DNA from: Trichuris trichiura | Lineage: Eukaryota > Nematoda > Enoplea > Trichinellida > Trichuridae | NCBI GenBank assembly: GCA_037903355.1 | Contig: JBAJFE010000036.1 | Location: 36,634-100,633 of the forward strand | DNA length: 64,000 nt | Direction of reading: 5' to 3' | Shown here: in pieces, positions 34,995 through 48,909 of the stretch | How positions within the stretch are numbered: the stretch's first letter is position 1 | Layout of the letters: every line of letters starts with the position of its first letter | Notes under the pieces: generated by a model | Databases searched by the model: none | What the model saw: the letters and a program-made list of their open reading frames with translations, nothing else | Told to the model about the DNA's origin: nothing | Program-made: the position numbers and the translations under genes

Positions 34995-37900
34995 CTTTCT
35001 GTAACTTCGAATTTTTCATGAAATACAATAGTTACTCTGCAGAGCTAAGCGGAAGTTTGCTACAGAACACCTTTCTAATGGAGGGAAGAGCAATGGACAG
35101 CACTTGGAAATAGACTACTTCTGCTGATGTCAGAAAACTGTCCGCCAAAATACAAATAATAAGAAATCAACACAGAATTACGGAAGAAGTATAACTCCAA
35201 TCTTATCTTGTATGCGATGAATGTATTAAACGACGAAGACGAAATAAAAATAAACCAGTTGCCTTACTATTCGTTATTAACATCACAAGTGAATGCAGCA
35301 GTTCTGTTTCACGAGTTTGTGCCAGCAGTCCAGTTGCTGAAATAAAAGCTGAGCAGTAATAAGAGCCTGAATGTTTTAGCAGGTTGGTGCAGAAAATTGT
35401 CCAGTTTACCGTTCTCCACAAAAGCTCTACAATAGTCCAACAGATTCACTATACAGAACACATAGGCTCAACAGTAGCGAACATTTTTGCGCTTGCCAAT
35501 GCTGATGCCACGCCAGATTCTGGACGAAGTTGGACAACCTGAAAAGACAAAAATGTTCGGAAGAACTTGGGTGAAATCGCTCGGAATTGGACGAGTCACA
35601 AAAGAAGACGATATATTCCGGCTGGAATCGGTTGAATCTCGCTGAAAAAACAAATATTTTGGTTGAATTGGATTGGAATACGCATGATAACAGCCACAAC
35701 TGATTGTTTTGTACAACTCCTGTGCATGCAAATGCGAAACTTGCAATAAATGTTTGTATTTTGGCGCCTCCTTCCTGACTTTATGTCGTTAATGCAGCCT
35801 GTGTGGACAACACTACGCTGCCTTTCGTTCAGTTTATCTACTGCGCCATGTAAGTGACATGTCTGACAAATTCGTCTAACTGTAACAAACTCCTGCAAAA
35901 TTTTCTGAAGGCATGCACTGTGTGAAATATGGTTCACTGCCTTGCCAAATCTTGGAAGTCTCTAAAGGCTTTAAGCCAAGCAAAAGTTATGGTCAGGTAC
36001 ACTGATTTAGTCTGCATCTGAGGAAGATATTAAAGATAACTGAGCAGGAACGAGAGTGCGAAGAATACCAGAGCATATAAAATGAACTGCTTCCTTCGCT
36101 GAGAATCCCGGACTTAACACGTCCTACTACCTCCCGTTCAATGTGAATGAAACCAATCTTCAGGAATAGATGAGCATGAATAATACTGTAGCTCCTGTTC
36201 ATCAACGTAACGCCTAGACAGTTTCACGTCCAGAGAAAGAAGATAGCCGACAGGAAGAGGTCAACATGAAAAAATTGCAAAACATGAAAAGTATCCTTTG
36301 AGAGATTAATTCATTTAACTGGTGGACGCCAAAAGGCCTGCAACAAACCAGCTTTACAGTTGGACAGAAAGTAACGAGCTTTTATGTGCTGCAAGATAAA
36401 CTAATCAAAAAAGCACGAAACTGTATAAGGTAGTAGTTTGCTACTGTGTTGAAACAGTAGAAAAAAGTGTGGACAAAAGGGCTGACATTTGAAAATGTCA
36501 TGCCACCAACTTCTGCTCATTCAAATGTGCTCCACATTATCATCAATTCATGATGTGCAGCTCATCTTTTCCGGTGAAAAAGGAGTCCTCAGGAATCCAA
36601 CTTATTAACATGCAGCTTACTTTTCTCCATCAGCCATTAGCCCTGAAAATGACTCTCATGCACTTTCCTTGCTTAACCGTCAAAGATTTTGTAGTTTTGC
36701 TCTTTATTTTACCTATTTCTCATTAAAACTCCAAACTCTTTTCATTCGGTGTTAAAGTTATATACATACAGCTTTGAAAACGTAACTTCTTGTTACAGGA
36801 CAGTGAAACTTCATGCAGAATGTGAATTTAATGTTACGGAATATGTCCCGTTGTAACAAGCAAAAAAATTTTTTATTCCCGGAATTTCAGGTTATACCTA
36901 AACCCGTCATCAGCGGGTAGACTGTGAGGATGATTCCATTCGATGATTCGGACTTCGAAACCTTTGACGACGGAAGAATGGCCACTGAACTGCGTTGAAA
37001 AAGGAAATATTCTGTAACTGAGCTGTTTAATCAACCGTTAGACACGCAAAGGTACGTATACTTTTTAATATGTGAATAACATGTCGTTTCCTTTTACTGC
37101 GGTGATACATTAACTTGGTAACTTTTATGATAGAACTCTTTACAGCACATTAGAGTTCAAAGTGGCTTCTGCCTTCGGCCTATGGAAACAGATTTTCTCA
37201 TTTCTAACTCATCTCACTAGCCTTAATCATGGGCGAATCAAGGTCTTATTAAACGTACAAGGTAACGCTCCGTCGTTTTGAAAATGTTCCTTCATTGCAA
37301 TAAAGTAGAATTTGAGCTTCTTCCGTTTCGCACGTGGTCTTCCTTGGTACAGCAGTTGCTTACACGGCTTCAAACTGGGTCTGATACTTCTTGTAGCTAT
37401 CCTGCTGCATTTAGCATTACAATCAGTGTGTTCGAACGATTGTAAGAGCTACTCCTATAGTTGATAGAGCATCTGATAGCTCAGCAGTAGTCAGTTTCTG
37501 CGGAGGAAGCTCCTGATTCGCATCATCATCTGGTTTTTCTCTCCCTTCTCCTTCCTTTACAGCTCATCCAGTTGACAATTCAGAATGTCTTCAACATCCT
37601 CACATTCCATCTCTCCAAAGCCTACCCAAGTGAACGCGACTTTCCATAACTTCGCATACTTGAGCTAAGGCACAATGTTTTTAAAATTACAGATCTGGGA
37701 AAAGTTTCCGCTAAGCACGTTGCCTGCACTGTTTCGATTCGACATTCCACATTTCTACGACGTTGCTAATGGCCACTCTAAGATTATACCGTCTCATATG
37801 AATCATAATTGTTTTCGTCATAGCGGAATCAGTGCTTCGCTTGCGCGTGATCAAAAAACGCGTACAAGATCCGAGCGTGGTCTGTATTTACTCTCGGTGG

Positions 37901-38397
37901 ATGAAAACAGGGACATTTCCCCATACGCCCATGCTTCCCAGCAGATAAAATCGCGTATGAGCGAAAACAAAATAGCGCTATGTGAGAAAGTGCTACGATT
38001 TCAAAATCGCGAATGAACGAGTCACGCGTCGTAAGAGGACACTACCTGCACGCACGTGTAAACACATAATGCAGTTTGAAAATTTGAGCAAAGAACTTTC
38101 CCAAAGGCCAAGCGAACGGAGCCTCTGAATAATGTGGCTAGACGATTATGAATCAACTAAGCAAAATTAATCACGAAACAAAGCGGCATCAACATTGGAT
38201 GATAACGCTTGGGCATTCTGGAAACACACTACGCAGTTTGAAATTTTATAGTCATCCATCAATAACTGGGCAAATCATTGTTCACATCCAGGAAGCAGAG
38301 TGGGTAGGAAAACCGCAATTTCCAGTTATAAAAAGGAAGTGCGTGGGAACTCGATGTTTAAAGGAAACAGCAATGGACTCCATACAATTATTTTGCT
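32294..38397. other. Gene-poor stretch upstream of the first multi-WAP gene
   Basis: It contains a 46-bp CT microsatellite (34945-34990), a degenerate minisatellite-like region around 35510-35690 and a structured-cassette copy at 36876-36918. Open frames such as 37675-38016 (+) have no recognisable protein. The promoter of the multi-WAP gene should be in the last few hundred bases; no TATA element was evident. Confidence 0.45.
34945..34990 (+). repeat. (CT)23 microsatellite
   Basis: Uninterrupted CT dinucleotides over 46 bp. Confidence 0.95.
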
Positions 38398-41300
38398 ATG
38401 TCGGCTTTGCTACTCTGGACGCTGGTTGTCTACTGGATTCGTCAAACTATTGCTTATGGTAAGTCAGTTCAAAATTTTTTACTCCCAACCTTGTGTCAAA
38501 TGGAAAAATTATTAGCCATTTGAAGGAAGCACTGTGATCTCTAGGGAATGGGACTTTAATTTTAAAATTAAAAGACAATTGTTGTAACTAATCGTTAGCA
38601 CACGCTCAGGCAGCACGGCTTCCTTATTAGCATCAATCTCAACAAAACGCGTGAAACAAACAAATCTTTTTTCCTTTATAGCAAAAAATGTAACTGAAAT
38701 AGTGCATGAAGGCAACCGTTTTGGTTGAAAACGTAGCCTACAATAGCAAGCGTGCAAAATTTTCAAAACGTCTATGCGCCGTCTTTAGACGGAATGCTTC
38801 TTAAGCTAAACTTTTCATTTAACGTGTCGCGCTGAAAAGACAAATCGGGAAGTGGTTTAAAAGAAATCACACGGAGTTGTATACGATGACCGCTTTTCAT
38901 AACTAAGCCGACCTGTTTGGATCAACATTTTTACATTTGCAAACATGACGCCATCTCGTGAACGTTCATTTCACTGACGGAGACTGTCTCATGAAACTAA
39001 GGACAAATATCCAACCTAGATGTAGGACGACGGCTAGCTACAGAGATCAGAGTAGCTTGCACCAGCTTTTACGAAACACTTGGACTATACAGCTACACTG
39101 TTTGTGTTGAAACAAGCACTTGGCTAAAGGTTCAAACTTTTGCAAAGCTACTCTGTCCTGTGTAACATGTTTCGATGCATGCTGTTAACATCATTAGAAC
39201 ATGAGTGTCCAGCAACTCAAACCCCTTTGAGATAATAGGTGGGCGCGAAGCATAACTAAAGTTGAGGAAAAATAGCAGCACAAGCAAAAACTTATGAAAC
39301 ATTCAATATTTCATCATGTCAAAACAGCTAAACCATTGGAAAAGTTACGATAGGCGGACAACAAGAAATAGAGCATACGATCGAAACCGGAATGATTCTG
39401 TAGGTCCCACAAGACAGCAGCTCAGTCATTGGAAGTGCTGCATGTCGAATGACCTAGTTGAACCAAATTCTGACCAATTTGCAAGCAGTAGAAAATACTA
39501 CTATGCTTAACAACTACCCATTAGAAGGCACGTTAAACTACTATAATCTTAGCTCGTTTCAAGGACTGATTTCCGGGGCTTCTTAATGGGGAACTGAACT
39601 TGAATAAATTCAATCCATTAGTATTCAATGCATCATCGGTTCGATTATTAAGCACACGTTCAACGGCAGATAAAAAGACGGAAAACATACAAACTTTAAG
39701 CATCTTTCTGGAATTTATCACTGTGAACAATAGCTTATCATTACTGAAAATTGTTATGTCTAAAATTACTCGCCATTCCTGAAACTGTAGGTACAGTATA
39801 ACAGCAAGGAAATAAGCCGTTTAAAAAAAACAGGATGCATCGGTACTTAAGAATAGTCCGGAAAAGCTTGTCGTGAACAGTTCAATCTAACGCAACGCAT
39901 AATTAGCTACCATTGCCATAATAAGTAATACAAAACACAACAAAACAACTGCAAAAGGTAGACTAGTGAAAACAAAGCAATTGCTGCTTCTATTTATAAC
40001 TACTGACAGTTTAAGTATGGTATTCAGACTTTCGCGTTTTGTGGTCCGGGTTGACAGGCTGACTATAGTTCAAGTAGGAGAGTCTGTCTGTCATCCGTCC
40101 AAGCCTAATACCAAATCGCGGTCGTCAGGTTGACTACAGCCTAAATGAGAGTGTCTATCTGTCGGTACGCGCTAGTGTCAGGGTTTCACTGGTTGTAGGC
40201 GGGAGTGAAGGAGACCAGAGTGAGCAGCTGGTGAGTTTGCAACTTAACGCTAGGGAAACAGCTTTGGTTTTAGGCAGATGGAATTACCAAATCGTACCGA
40301 ATTTTTGAGACGTGGATTCCGCTTGACTGTTTCTAATGATGGGTGGCACACTGAAGAACTCGACTTAGTCAGTGATTGCGTGTCGTTGCTGATTGAGCTG
40401 AGCATTGTGCGTAGCGAATAGGAAGTACATGCTTACCGGAATACATTCAGGTGTTATGTAGACAGGTACATTATAGCCATTTCATTGAGAATTTTGTCGA
40501 ACTCGTCTTCACCAAGTCTTACCCGCTTCCTCAACATCAACTCGCTGAGGTGCAGCAGGAGCGTACCTCAGTGAGTGCCACGCCGTTGCCGATGCATGTG
40601 CTTGGCCTGGGACCACATCAATTCTATAGTTTGGGTTTTCGATGATCCGCCGATGTGCGACCTGGCATGTGGTCACCAGTTGTCCCTTTCACAGGCATGA
40701 AGATTTTTCGGCGCGATTAAGCAATCCTGATTGGTTCCACTGTTCCACGCGAAAGGCTCACCGAATGTGTGTGTGTGTGTGTGTGTTTGGGTTTAAGCTT
40801 AAACGAGTAAAAGTACGACTACTTGCAGCCTGAGACATGACAAAAAGGTCATTCATTGTCTTGTCAGGTGTTACGTAACGACACTAATCGCTAATCTTGC
40901 AGAAATTGACTACGCTCCGCTAAAGCAAAAAGACCCTGACATTTAGAATGCTGTTGAAAATGTAACACTTTTCTTAAAAATTATTTAGAACTTCATTACC
41001 GTTTTCGTGCAGACTAAAAACAATTTTTGAAAAGTACAAAAATACTGAAAAGCCTTTCAGGAAAGCAAAGCACGCCATCATTTGACTCACGCTAATGACC
41101 ACTCGTGTCATTGTCCCCGAAAAGACTTACACCTAACGTAAACTTCTTAATATTTCTGTACCCTTCAATAAATACTTTCGGCTTGCACAAAAAAGAATGA
41201 AACTCAGAATGCTTTCACGTTTTTCCATTGTTTCGCTAGGAATTACGGTGTATCCGGTTTGTTATACACGGCATTCGTTTAGAATCTGTAGCTTTCAGTC

Positions 41301-44300
41301 ATTGTCGTATATAGAAGACCATTCATCTTCGCTAGAATGACAAAACGTATATCAGAAATCTACATTTTCAAAGAAGATTTACATCTTCAATGATAAAACG
41401 TGTTGCCTCCGGAAACCTCTATTAAAACGTGCATCGCAGACAATAGAAAGGACATACACTGCAGTGAAACTTTTACATTTCCGTTAGAACCAATCTACTA
41501 ATAAAACACTTTTCTGCCTGGAAGAGACAGCCAGATTGATTTGAATTCAACATTACCTACCTGCCAACTGCAATAGCTGTTTCTGACTATCTCTAGTTCC
41601 TCTTTCCATTTTGGAACTTCTGAAGCGGCAGAAAGAAAGGAGTACTGCAGAGCTTTTCATATAATGGAAACGAACTTGTCAGCTTTCTTCAGCGTTTTAC
41701 CTTTCCAAGGCGTTGCGCACGTAACGCAGCAAAATATGCGATTACTCTCATAATGAAGAACTTCCTCCCGTTGACTTGCTCGTTTAACAGAATCGTCGTA
41801 AAAAAAAAGTGAAAAAGTCAATATGAAAATAGGCTCTTGCTACCAAAGCAATTACATCAGTATTGATAACTTTACTGCTATTGCAGAACAAAGAGCCGGC
41901 ACTTGCCCTCCGTTTTACATCATAATTGACGGTAACTACGTAAACAACTGTTTTGACGATGAAGATTGCCTTTGGCCAAGAAAGTGCTGCAAAACAAGCA
42001 CTGGTCAGGAGTGTCTTTTACCAGAATCTTATCCTTCAGGTTGAATTCTATTCGACTATGCAAAGATCCTGTGCACGCTTAATCTTTTTCAGTTCCTCAG
42101 AAGGCTGGACAATGCCCACAAATGTTTGGCAGCAAGTTGCCAAATGCGTTCGACAGATGTACCTACGATGTCGATTGTACATCTTCGAAAAAGTGCTGCG
42201 AAACTGTAGCCGGCAAAACATGTATGGAACCGACAGCAGACACAAACGGTGAGGAGTTGTGTTCGTTTTAACCTAAACATATGGTATTGTATAGCAATTT
42301 TGTCGATCCACTGCGAAGATTTGCAAACTTAATCTTAACGATGATAGAGATGTTAGCAGCCATCAGAGGTGGGACCAACAGCTGTCGATTTTCCAACGTT
42401 TTTTTCAAGTATACAATTCATAATTTTTCATAGAAAAATAATCCATTCATGTTTAATCGTTTTTTACAGTACAGCTTTGGAAGCAGTCTTGTCCTGTCGT
42501 CAGTGTCAAGCATAATGCGTTAGACTTAATTTTACACTCCATGGAGGTGACAGGACAACATTGGCGCTCAAAGCCCTGCCTAAATAAACTATTAAACATG
42601 AACTGATTAATTTTCCTTAAGGAAGCATGAAACGCTAGAAGCCTTTTTCACGGAAATTTCAAAGAACTGAAAATAACTTCCAAAAGATGCATAGAGTACA
42701 TCACTTGACGGACTTATGCTCCAAGATTAATCACTGCTGTGTAGCAGCACATGCAACCGCGGCGACAGAAATGACAACGCAACGCTGTCACTTGCTGTAA
42801 GGAACTATACAGCAGAACAAAACCTCAGTCCACCCTTTCCCTTCCCTCTTCCCACGCAGTTTAATGATGTATAGTTCACAACTGTATAAGAAGCAAAGGT
42901 AAGACTCAGGTGGTTCTGAATGTGCCTGTGAAGCTGAGCAATTAAAATTCATTCTGCTGGCAGTTTTAATGAAAGCAACGATCATCGTGGATAGCGGACC
43001 GGGGATGAAAAGCAAATGTATAGATAAACAGTTATAAATAAAGGAAAAGAAATTTAGAAGGGAGAGAGACACAGAGAAACAAATTGGTATCATTGTAGCA
43101 TCGCCAGTTTTAGTTCGACGTTTCAAGCGTAGTTAACGTTCACTGTATATCCAGGTGAGTAACGCCCATATCCATTCAGTTTTTGACCTTCAGTACATTG
43201 CCCACTAAATCAGGGACAATAAATGATGTCACTCAGCCAGCGCGACTGCCCTGAGAATGTTTAAGATAGGCTATATTACGTACGCTACGATGTTTAGTAC
43301 TGCAAACTTTGGCTACCTCAGCTTGCGATGACCAGTCAGAAAGAACTATCGTTGTATGCGTTGGCCATCCTCTATTAACATCTAAGCAGCACTCGAACAT
43401 TCCAACATGTAATGCGTTAACACTGTTATCCAAGTGGTAAACGGTCAGCAACAAACAACATTCAAAGAAATATGAGGACAGCGCAAGCTAATAGACGTAC
43501 ACGGTGACCTTTGCATGAAAGAAGCATACAGAAAATATGTTGGACGAATTTTTGGTTTCTATGTTCAAAGTTACCTGACTTTGTAGCTGAACGAAAACAT
43601 TGTAAGATTTCGAAAGATGGGGTGACTTCATGGTTGTAAGGTCTTCTACGGCTTTTCCCGTTTTTCCCTTTTCCCGTCAACGGGAAAAGCCGTAGAAGGC
43701 CTTACAACCATGAAAATTCAACCGGTTACAAAACATCCAGTTTTCAAGACGGGGTGACTTTTAATAAGCTTAGGTTGTTTCATGGTTGGTCTTGGGTTTA
43801 CGGGTTTGGCCTGTTTGATGTATCCGTAAATGAACTTCAAAATGCTCTACCAACGAATGGATGAGCAAATCGTTAGAGAAAATGCAGAACAAATTCTATA
43901 CCGTACGTTTCAAAACTGCTCTTGTTCCGAAACGTACGGTATAGAATTTGTTCAACATTTTCTCTTACAATTTGCCCATTCATTCGTTGGTAGGGCATTT
44001 TGAAGTTCACTTACAGATACACCAAACAGGCTAAAACCGTGAACTGAAGACCAATTATGAAACAACCGAAGCCTATTATGAGACACTGAATCTTTCGAAA
44101 CATAACATTTTAAAGGTAAAACTAGTTCCATTAAGCCACAAAACAATCGCAAGAGGAGAAAGTCATTTTTAAAACTTGTTATAAATTGCAGCTGGACTGA
44201 GAAAAAACAATTGCAGATTACCTAAAACCTGGAATGTGCCCTGTGGTTTACACAAATTATATTGGAATAGTTAGTGACAGGTGTACGAAAGACGTTGAAT

Positions 44301-46047
44301 GCCCCGGTTCAAGCAAATGCTGTCCTTCACAGAATGGAAAACAATGTATGCTTCCAGATGAACTAGGTTGGCAATGAGAAGAGGCATTAATAATTTGACT
44401 ATTGAGAATTGGCTACTTTCAGTTCCAGGAAAAATTGGACGTTGCCCAGCGTTCAACGGTGTTCCAAGTTCTAATCCTATTAACTACTGCTACGACGACT
44501 ACGATTGCAGCGGCAATAAAAAATGCTGCCAAACAGTTCTTGGAAAAGGCTGCCTCATTCCGGACAATGACAATGGTAGCGAACAAGGATTAAAAGCTTA
44601 TGATATTTCGTAGAACGTTTCTTACAATTCGTCTTTTCCTAGCAGAAAAAATAGGCATAATGCAAAAACTAGAACGTTAATTTCCCAACATTTAGGAATC
44701 GTGAAGCCGGGTAGCTGCCCACTTTTAACGGGAGCTATTACTGGAAGACAAGTGGACGCATGCAGTCATGATGGGGACTGCTTCGGTGAACGAAAATGCT
44801 GCAATACTTTAGGTGGCAAACTTTGTTTGCTACCAAATTATGTATCAGAAACGAAACCTGGCAGCTGTCCACTACTACTTGGTTCAAGATTACCCAGCGC
44901 TTCGGATCACTGTCAACTGGACAACGAGTGCAGCGGAGAAAGAAAATGTTGCAGCACCATTGCAGGAAATATGTGCCTTATTCCTGATTTCAGTTCAACA
45001 AATGGTAAGTCTACCTTGTAATCTATCTTTTACCAAAAATATAAACACGTCTACTACATCCGTTAAAAAAGACTAGGGTGGATTAAGCATTGCAGTACAC
45101 TTAATGCAGCCAAATAAGCAGCAAGTAAACATGCATGGTTTTCACGCTTTCAAAAAGGTAAATAAGCCTTTGAGTCACGAAATGAGATCTATTTGATGGT
45201 TCTGCCTTCTAATGGCCAACCGCAGCGCAGGATGACAGTTATTTCACAAGTTCTACGACATAAGTGCTTCATTTTTCACAACAAGAGACCACGTTCGACA
45301 TGAATTGCGTTTCACGTGCTCTCCTGCATGAAAGTTTCTGCCACAATTTTGTTTTCACATAACACTTAAGCAAATAAACCCGTTAAAAGAGGAATAGGTA
45401 AAGGTTCTCAGAACGTTTATCCAATTGTTACGAAATCACATCCTTTAATCAGAATCTGAAAAGTTCCATTGTATCTGTAATAAATAAATGCCTAGAATGG
45501 CGAGGATGTTAGTGCTAGTAGCAATTGATTTGAAACTTCTTCCGTTCGTTGCAAAATTTCTGGATTTGAAATTTTCCGAAGGATAAACATAACAACACTA
45601 CTTTTTGTCTCCAATCCCAACGCGTCTAGCATTATAAAAATTGAGACGCCAACTCTCCAAAAAGCGCTGTCAGCTTAGGAAAAGTAATGAAATTCGCTGA
45701 ATTTCTGCCTTCTATTTTAGCCTTATAGGATAAAACGTTGACAGTCCGTCGCGTAAATAAATTATGTGGATGGTCTAAAACTATAACGGCTATTACTCAC
45801 CTTTACACAAACAGCACACGGTATGAACAGGCAATCATTTTGCGTTCTTTTGCAATTTGCATATCCCTAAGATTTTGCGTGATTATTTTGCCATTTAGGT
45901 GGAAGCCAAAGAGAAGGTACATGCCCTCTTATGACAGGAAACAAGTTACCAAATGCTATTGACAACTGTTTGTCGGACTCAAGCTGCCCATTGCCAAGAA
46001 AATGTTGCGACACGATAGTGGGAAAAAACTGTCTCCTTCCCCAGTAG
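38398..46047 (+). CDS. Secreted protein with seven tandem WAP-like domains
   Basis: Seven exons join in frame: 38398-38458 (signal peptide MSALLLWTLVVYWI...), 41887-42039, 42093-42248, 44217-44366, 44423-44575, 44696-45004 (two domains) and 45899-46047 (ends LLPQ stop). Every junction is phase 1, so domains can be added or lost without breaking the frame. The total is 376 residues. Each domain follows G-x-CP...C-x-x-D-x-(D/E/S)C...(K/R)CC...G-x-x-C-x-x-P with six cysteines. Donors include GTTGAA and GTTGGC as well as GTAAGT. Pairing of the signal exon with the first WAP exon across a 3.4-kb intron is inferred from phase and the absence of another candidate. WAP proteins commonly inhibit serine proteases or bind microbes; in whipworms they are abundant secreted products. 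Two introns carry fold-back elements. Confidence 0.84.
40058..40170 (+). repeat. Two-copy imperfect tandem repeat
   Basis: GTTGACAGGCTGACTATAG...GAGAGTCTGTCTGTC is followed about 65-70 bp later by a diverged copy GTCAGGTTGACTACAG...GAGAGTGTCTATCTGTC. It lies in the first intron of the first multi-WAP gene. Confidence 0.55.
40766..40786 (+). repeat. (TG)10 microsatellite
   Basis: About ten uninterrupted TG dinucleotides. Confidence 0.9.
43627..43714. repeat. Short hairpin element (TTCTACGGCTTTTCCCG family)
   Basis: TTCATGGTTGTAAGGTCTTC... is complementary to ...GGCCTTACAACCATGAA, and the core is near perfect. It shares the TTCTACGGCTTTTCCCG core with 24078-24159. It lies in an intron of the first multi-WAP gene, just upstream of the family A inverted pair. 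Confidence 0.75.
43736..44104. repeat. Inverted pair of Penelope-like 3' tails (family A fold-back)
   Basis: The left arm (about 43736-43918) and right arm (about 43922-44104) are reverse complements with few mismatches, meeting at AAACTGCTCTTGTTCC. Both arms match the region downstream of the endonuclease at 51424-51600. The element sits in the intron just before the WAP exon at 44217. Confidence 0.8.
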
Positions 46048-46117
46048 TCGAGGAAATGTCATGTTCCCATGTCAGAAACAACGACAATAACGACGGCCCT
46101 AAGAAATTGTTTCTTTC

Positions 46118-46123
46118 AATAAA
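46118..46123 (+). terminator. Poly(A) signal of first multi-WAP gene
   Basis: AATAAA 70 bp past the stop at 46047. Confidence 0.7.
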
Positions 46124-48909
46124 GTTTTTCAAGCACTGCGCAGTCCGACGTGTACATTAGCCAACTGGACGACTAAGGCCTAGAAACTCGTTCAATATTA
46201 GAGACTCCAATTTATGATGCAGAACATTTTACACACGAAATAGAGCTTGCGAATATTCCTGTGACATTGGACAACGAAAGACCCAATTTTGCGTCTAACT
46301 GTTACAGAGGTAAAAGAAGTGAACCCAAACAAGTGGTACAAAAAATTTACATTCGCGTACCACTGTTTCGTAGAAAAGAAAGAACGTTTGGGCGCGAATG
46401 AATGCGCGAAAGCATAAGTTAATATCGACATGGTATTCGTTGACCATGTCACTTAGTGCGCAGGCTGCTTTTCATTCAGTGCAGTCGGCAAAGCACCCGA
46501 TGCACTAATCTATTTATTCAAGAAGTTGGAAGGCCACTCATAGATAGATGTTCCCCGTATTGCGAAAGTTCAATATTATGAGATGTACATGCACCTGTCT
46601 TTGTTATTGATAGGAAATTCATGAGCGAATTTTCGTTTTGCCGAGGGTGAAGATTGAAAATGACGTCCAGTCTCTACAGCATCTTGAGCCCACGAAAGGC
46701 CGCTTCAATGCGACAAAATGTTTCGTTGAATAAGCTGCTCACAAAAGTTCCGGTCTACTATTGTTAACTCCGCGAGTACCTATTAATAAACTGTTGGATG
46801 GTTAGGGTTCAGTGTTTGTCGTTACAGGGCTACTGAACAAGAACATTAGAGGAGATTTTAATAATCGTAGCATTAAAAGCATAGCTTTTCTTTACGAAAC
46901 CGTAAACTCTCGTGGAGTAGAGGGTTTATTTTACGAGAAAAGTAAGAAAATACGGGTGCTTTCAAGTGGTCACTACCCGATGTCAGCGGTTAAACTGACG
47001 AAGGCAATGAAAAATTACCATCTTGCTTCCTATTTGTCATTACCTTCGTTGGTTCAACCGCTGACAACGGGTAGTGACCTCCCGAAAGCACCGGTATTTT
47101 CTTATCTTCTCCACGTGATCAGCGGGATTTTTTTCATAATTAAATAAATCCCCTCTTTAATGATAGCATTAGCAAACCTCTTCGCATCGGGTGCCTGTAA
47201 ACTACAGGCATTTTTGGGTGGCACTGACAGGGATTATAGGGAACGTTAGATCAACAAAGAGACTAGTTACGCACTTTTTTTTGAGCGAGAACAAGGTGTA
47301 ACGTATGCTCCCGTGGAAGGCAAACAACCGAACCTTAATAAATTCCTTGCATAAGGAAACGTTTTTTCAGTTATACTGTCGTCCCAATGTTTGCTCTGGA
47401 CCCACCCAATCAGACAGTCCCAGACAAGTGTTCACTTGAAAATTGAACTACAGATAAAACAAAAGATGAACATGTTTCATTCAAATGGTACAACGCTTCG
47501 CAAAGTATGACATGAAGCTAAGACCTTGCCGACTGGTTCCGCATGCTTCAGCAGGCAGAAGCTAGCAATAGCGTCACAGCAGCACGCGGAGTTGGGAAAT
47601 TCGGTCACGTTCTGTTGCTGTGACAAAAGAGTCTTTGTGCTGAAATATGGGTAGCGAGCTGCGCAAAGCAAACGGACCGTGCGTGCTTTATTTCTTCTTG
47701 AATGTACTGACTCAACAGAAGTCGTAAAATGTCGAATTATTACAACTTTAAATTAACAGCAAACACTTACCTACTCATATCTTTTCATACACTTAATAGG
47801 ACACATTCAAAGCCGAAAGACTGAGGAGTTGTCTGATCCATTGCGCAACATCAAATAAAACGATTCCCACCAATTTGTTATTATAATTTGACCACTATTA
47901 ATGCCGTGATGGGCTGAAAAACGGACTCTTCTATACGAAACGAGAACTCGAATGGTCAAAAAGTACGACAAAAGACCGCTGAAGACTTAAGCATTATCCG
48001 CCAGTAGGCAACAAGCAGGGATTTCATAACTAATTTCTTCCCTCTTCAGCGTTAACCTTAAGCCTGACCCTAAAAACGACACAATTTCCTTTGATTATCC
48101 TTTTCAGAATAAAGCTAAACTCTTAACAAATCGTTTGCCCTATTTTCCCACAGCCATAATTTAATCACCGTATTCGTTCGTGCTCTAACCTTAATGGAAT
48201 AGGAGTCCATTTTGAGCAGTCGAGTGTAAGTAGAATGAAACTAATACACAAACAGTTTTCAATCACAACATTTACGATTTGCATGAACAAAAGTTTTGCA
48301 AATGGCGGCGAAAATTAGCCAGGATGGTGAAGTCTCATCTGTCATTTTTGTCTAAGTAATGTTCGCTTGGGAATTATTCAATTGTAACCTGAGCGCTATT
48401 AGTACACGCTAATACTTCATTTGAATTCCCCTGCTCAAACCTTAACGGAAGCTTACTATAATACTACTTTGTTGCGCACTTCCGCCACTGTTACACAAAA
48501 GACCGACCAATATATAGCCATTAGAACTACGTAAAAGGAAGTTCATGACACGACCCTTCGAATACAACAACAAAATTAACATGGAATCATGCCACTCTAG
48601 CAACAATAAAAGAAAATTGCCAACTGAAAAATATAAACAAGCAGAACTCAGTCATAAATGAAGAGAACTTACACATGTGAAAAGACCAGTGAATACATCG
48701 AACAGACAAGGAAACAATTGTTATAATGCAGGTGAAATGTTATCAGAGTCATGCAAGGACATGAACCAAATCGGATAAAATATTTAAAAAACTAGTTTCA
48801 GTTTCCGATTAAACTTTTGGTCAACGGTGACTTCAGGGGAACGCCCTGTTCTACATCAGTGATGAACTGTTCCAGGAGATATCAATGCGCCACGAGCAGG
48901 AACAACATC
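46124..48909. other. Intergenic region between the two multi-WAP genes
   Basis: It contains the fold-back at 46935-47115 but no coding exon I can support. The promoter of the second multi-WAP gene must be upstream of 48910. Confidence 0.5.
46935..47115. repeat. Fold-back element with two facing cassette copies
   Basis: GAGAAAAGTAAGAAAATAC...GGTGCTTTC at the left is complementary to GAAAGCACCGGTATTTTC at the right, continuing through CACTACCCG...AGCGGTT/AACCGCTGACAACGGGTAGTG. Each arm holds one CTGA...GAAAGC cassette. The loop is about 40 bp near 47020. Confidence 0.75.

Noticed and set aside
37675..38016. 113-codon plus-strand open frame upstream of the first multi-WAP gene
   Set aside because: No signal peptide, no known domain and no donor compatible with the WAP exons.
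41664..41720. Alternative first exon METNLSAFFSVLPFQ for the first multi-WAP gene
   Set aside because: Weak signal peptide, and its possible donor does not give phase 1; the exon at 38398 does.
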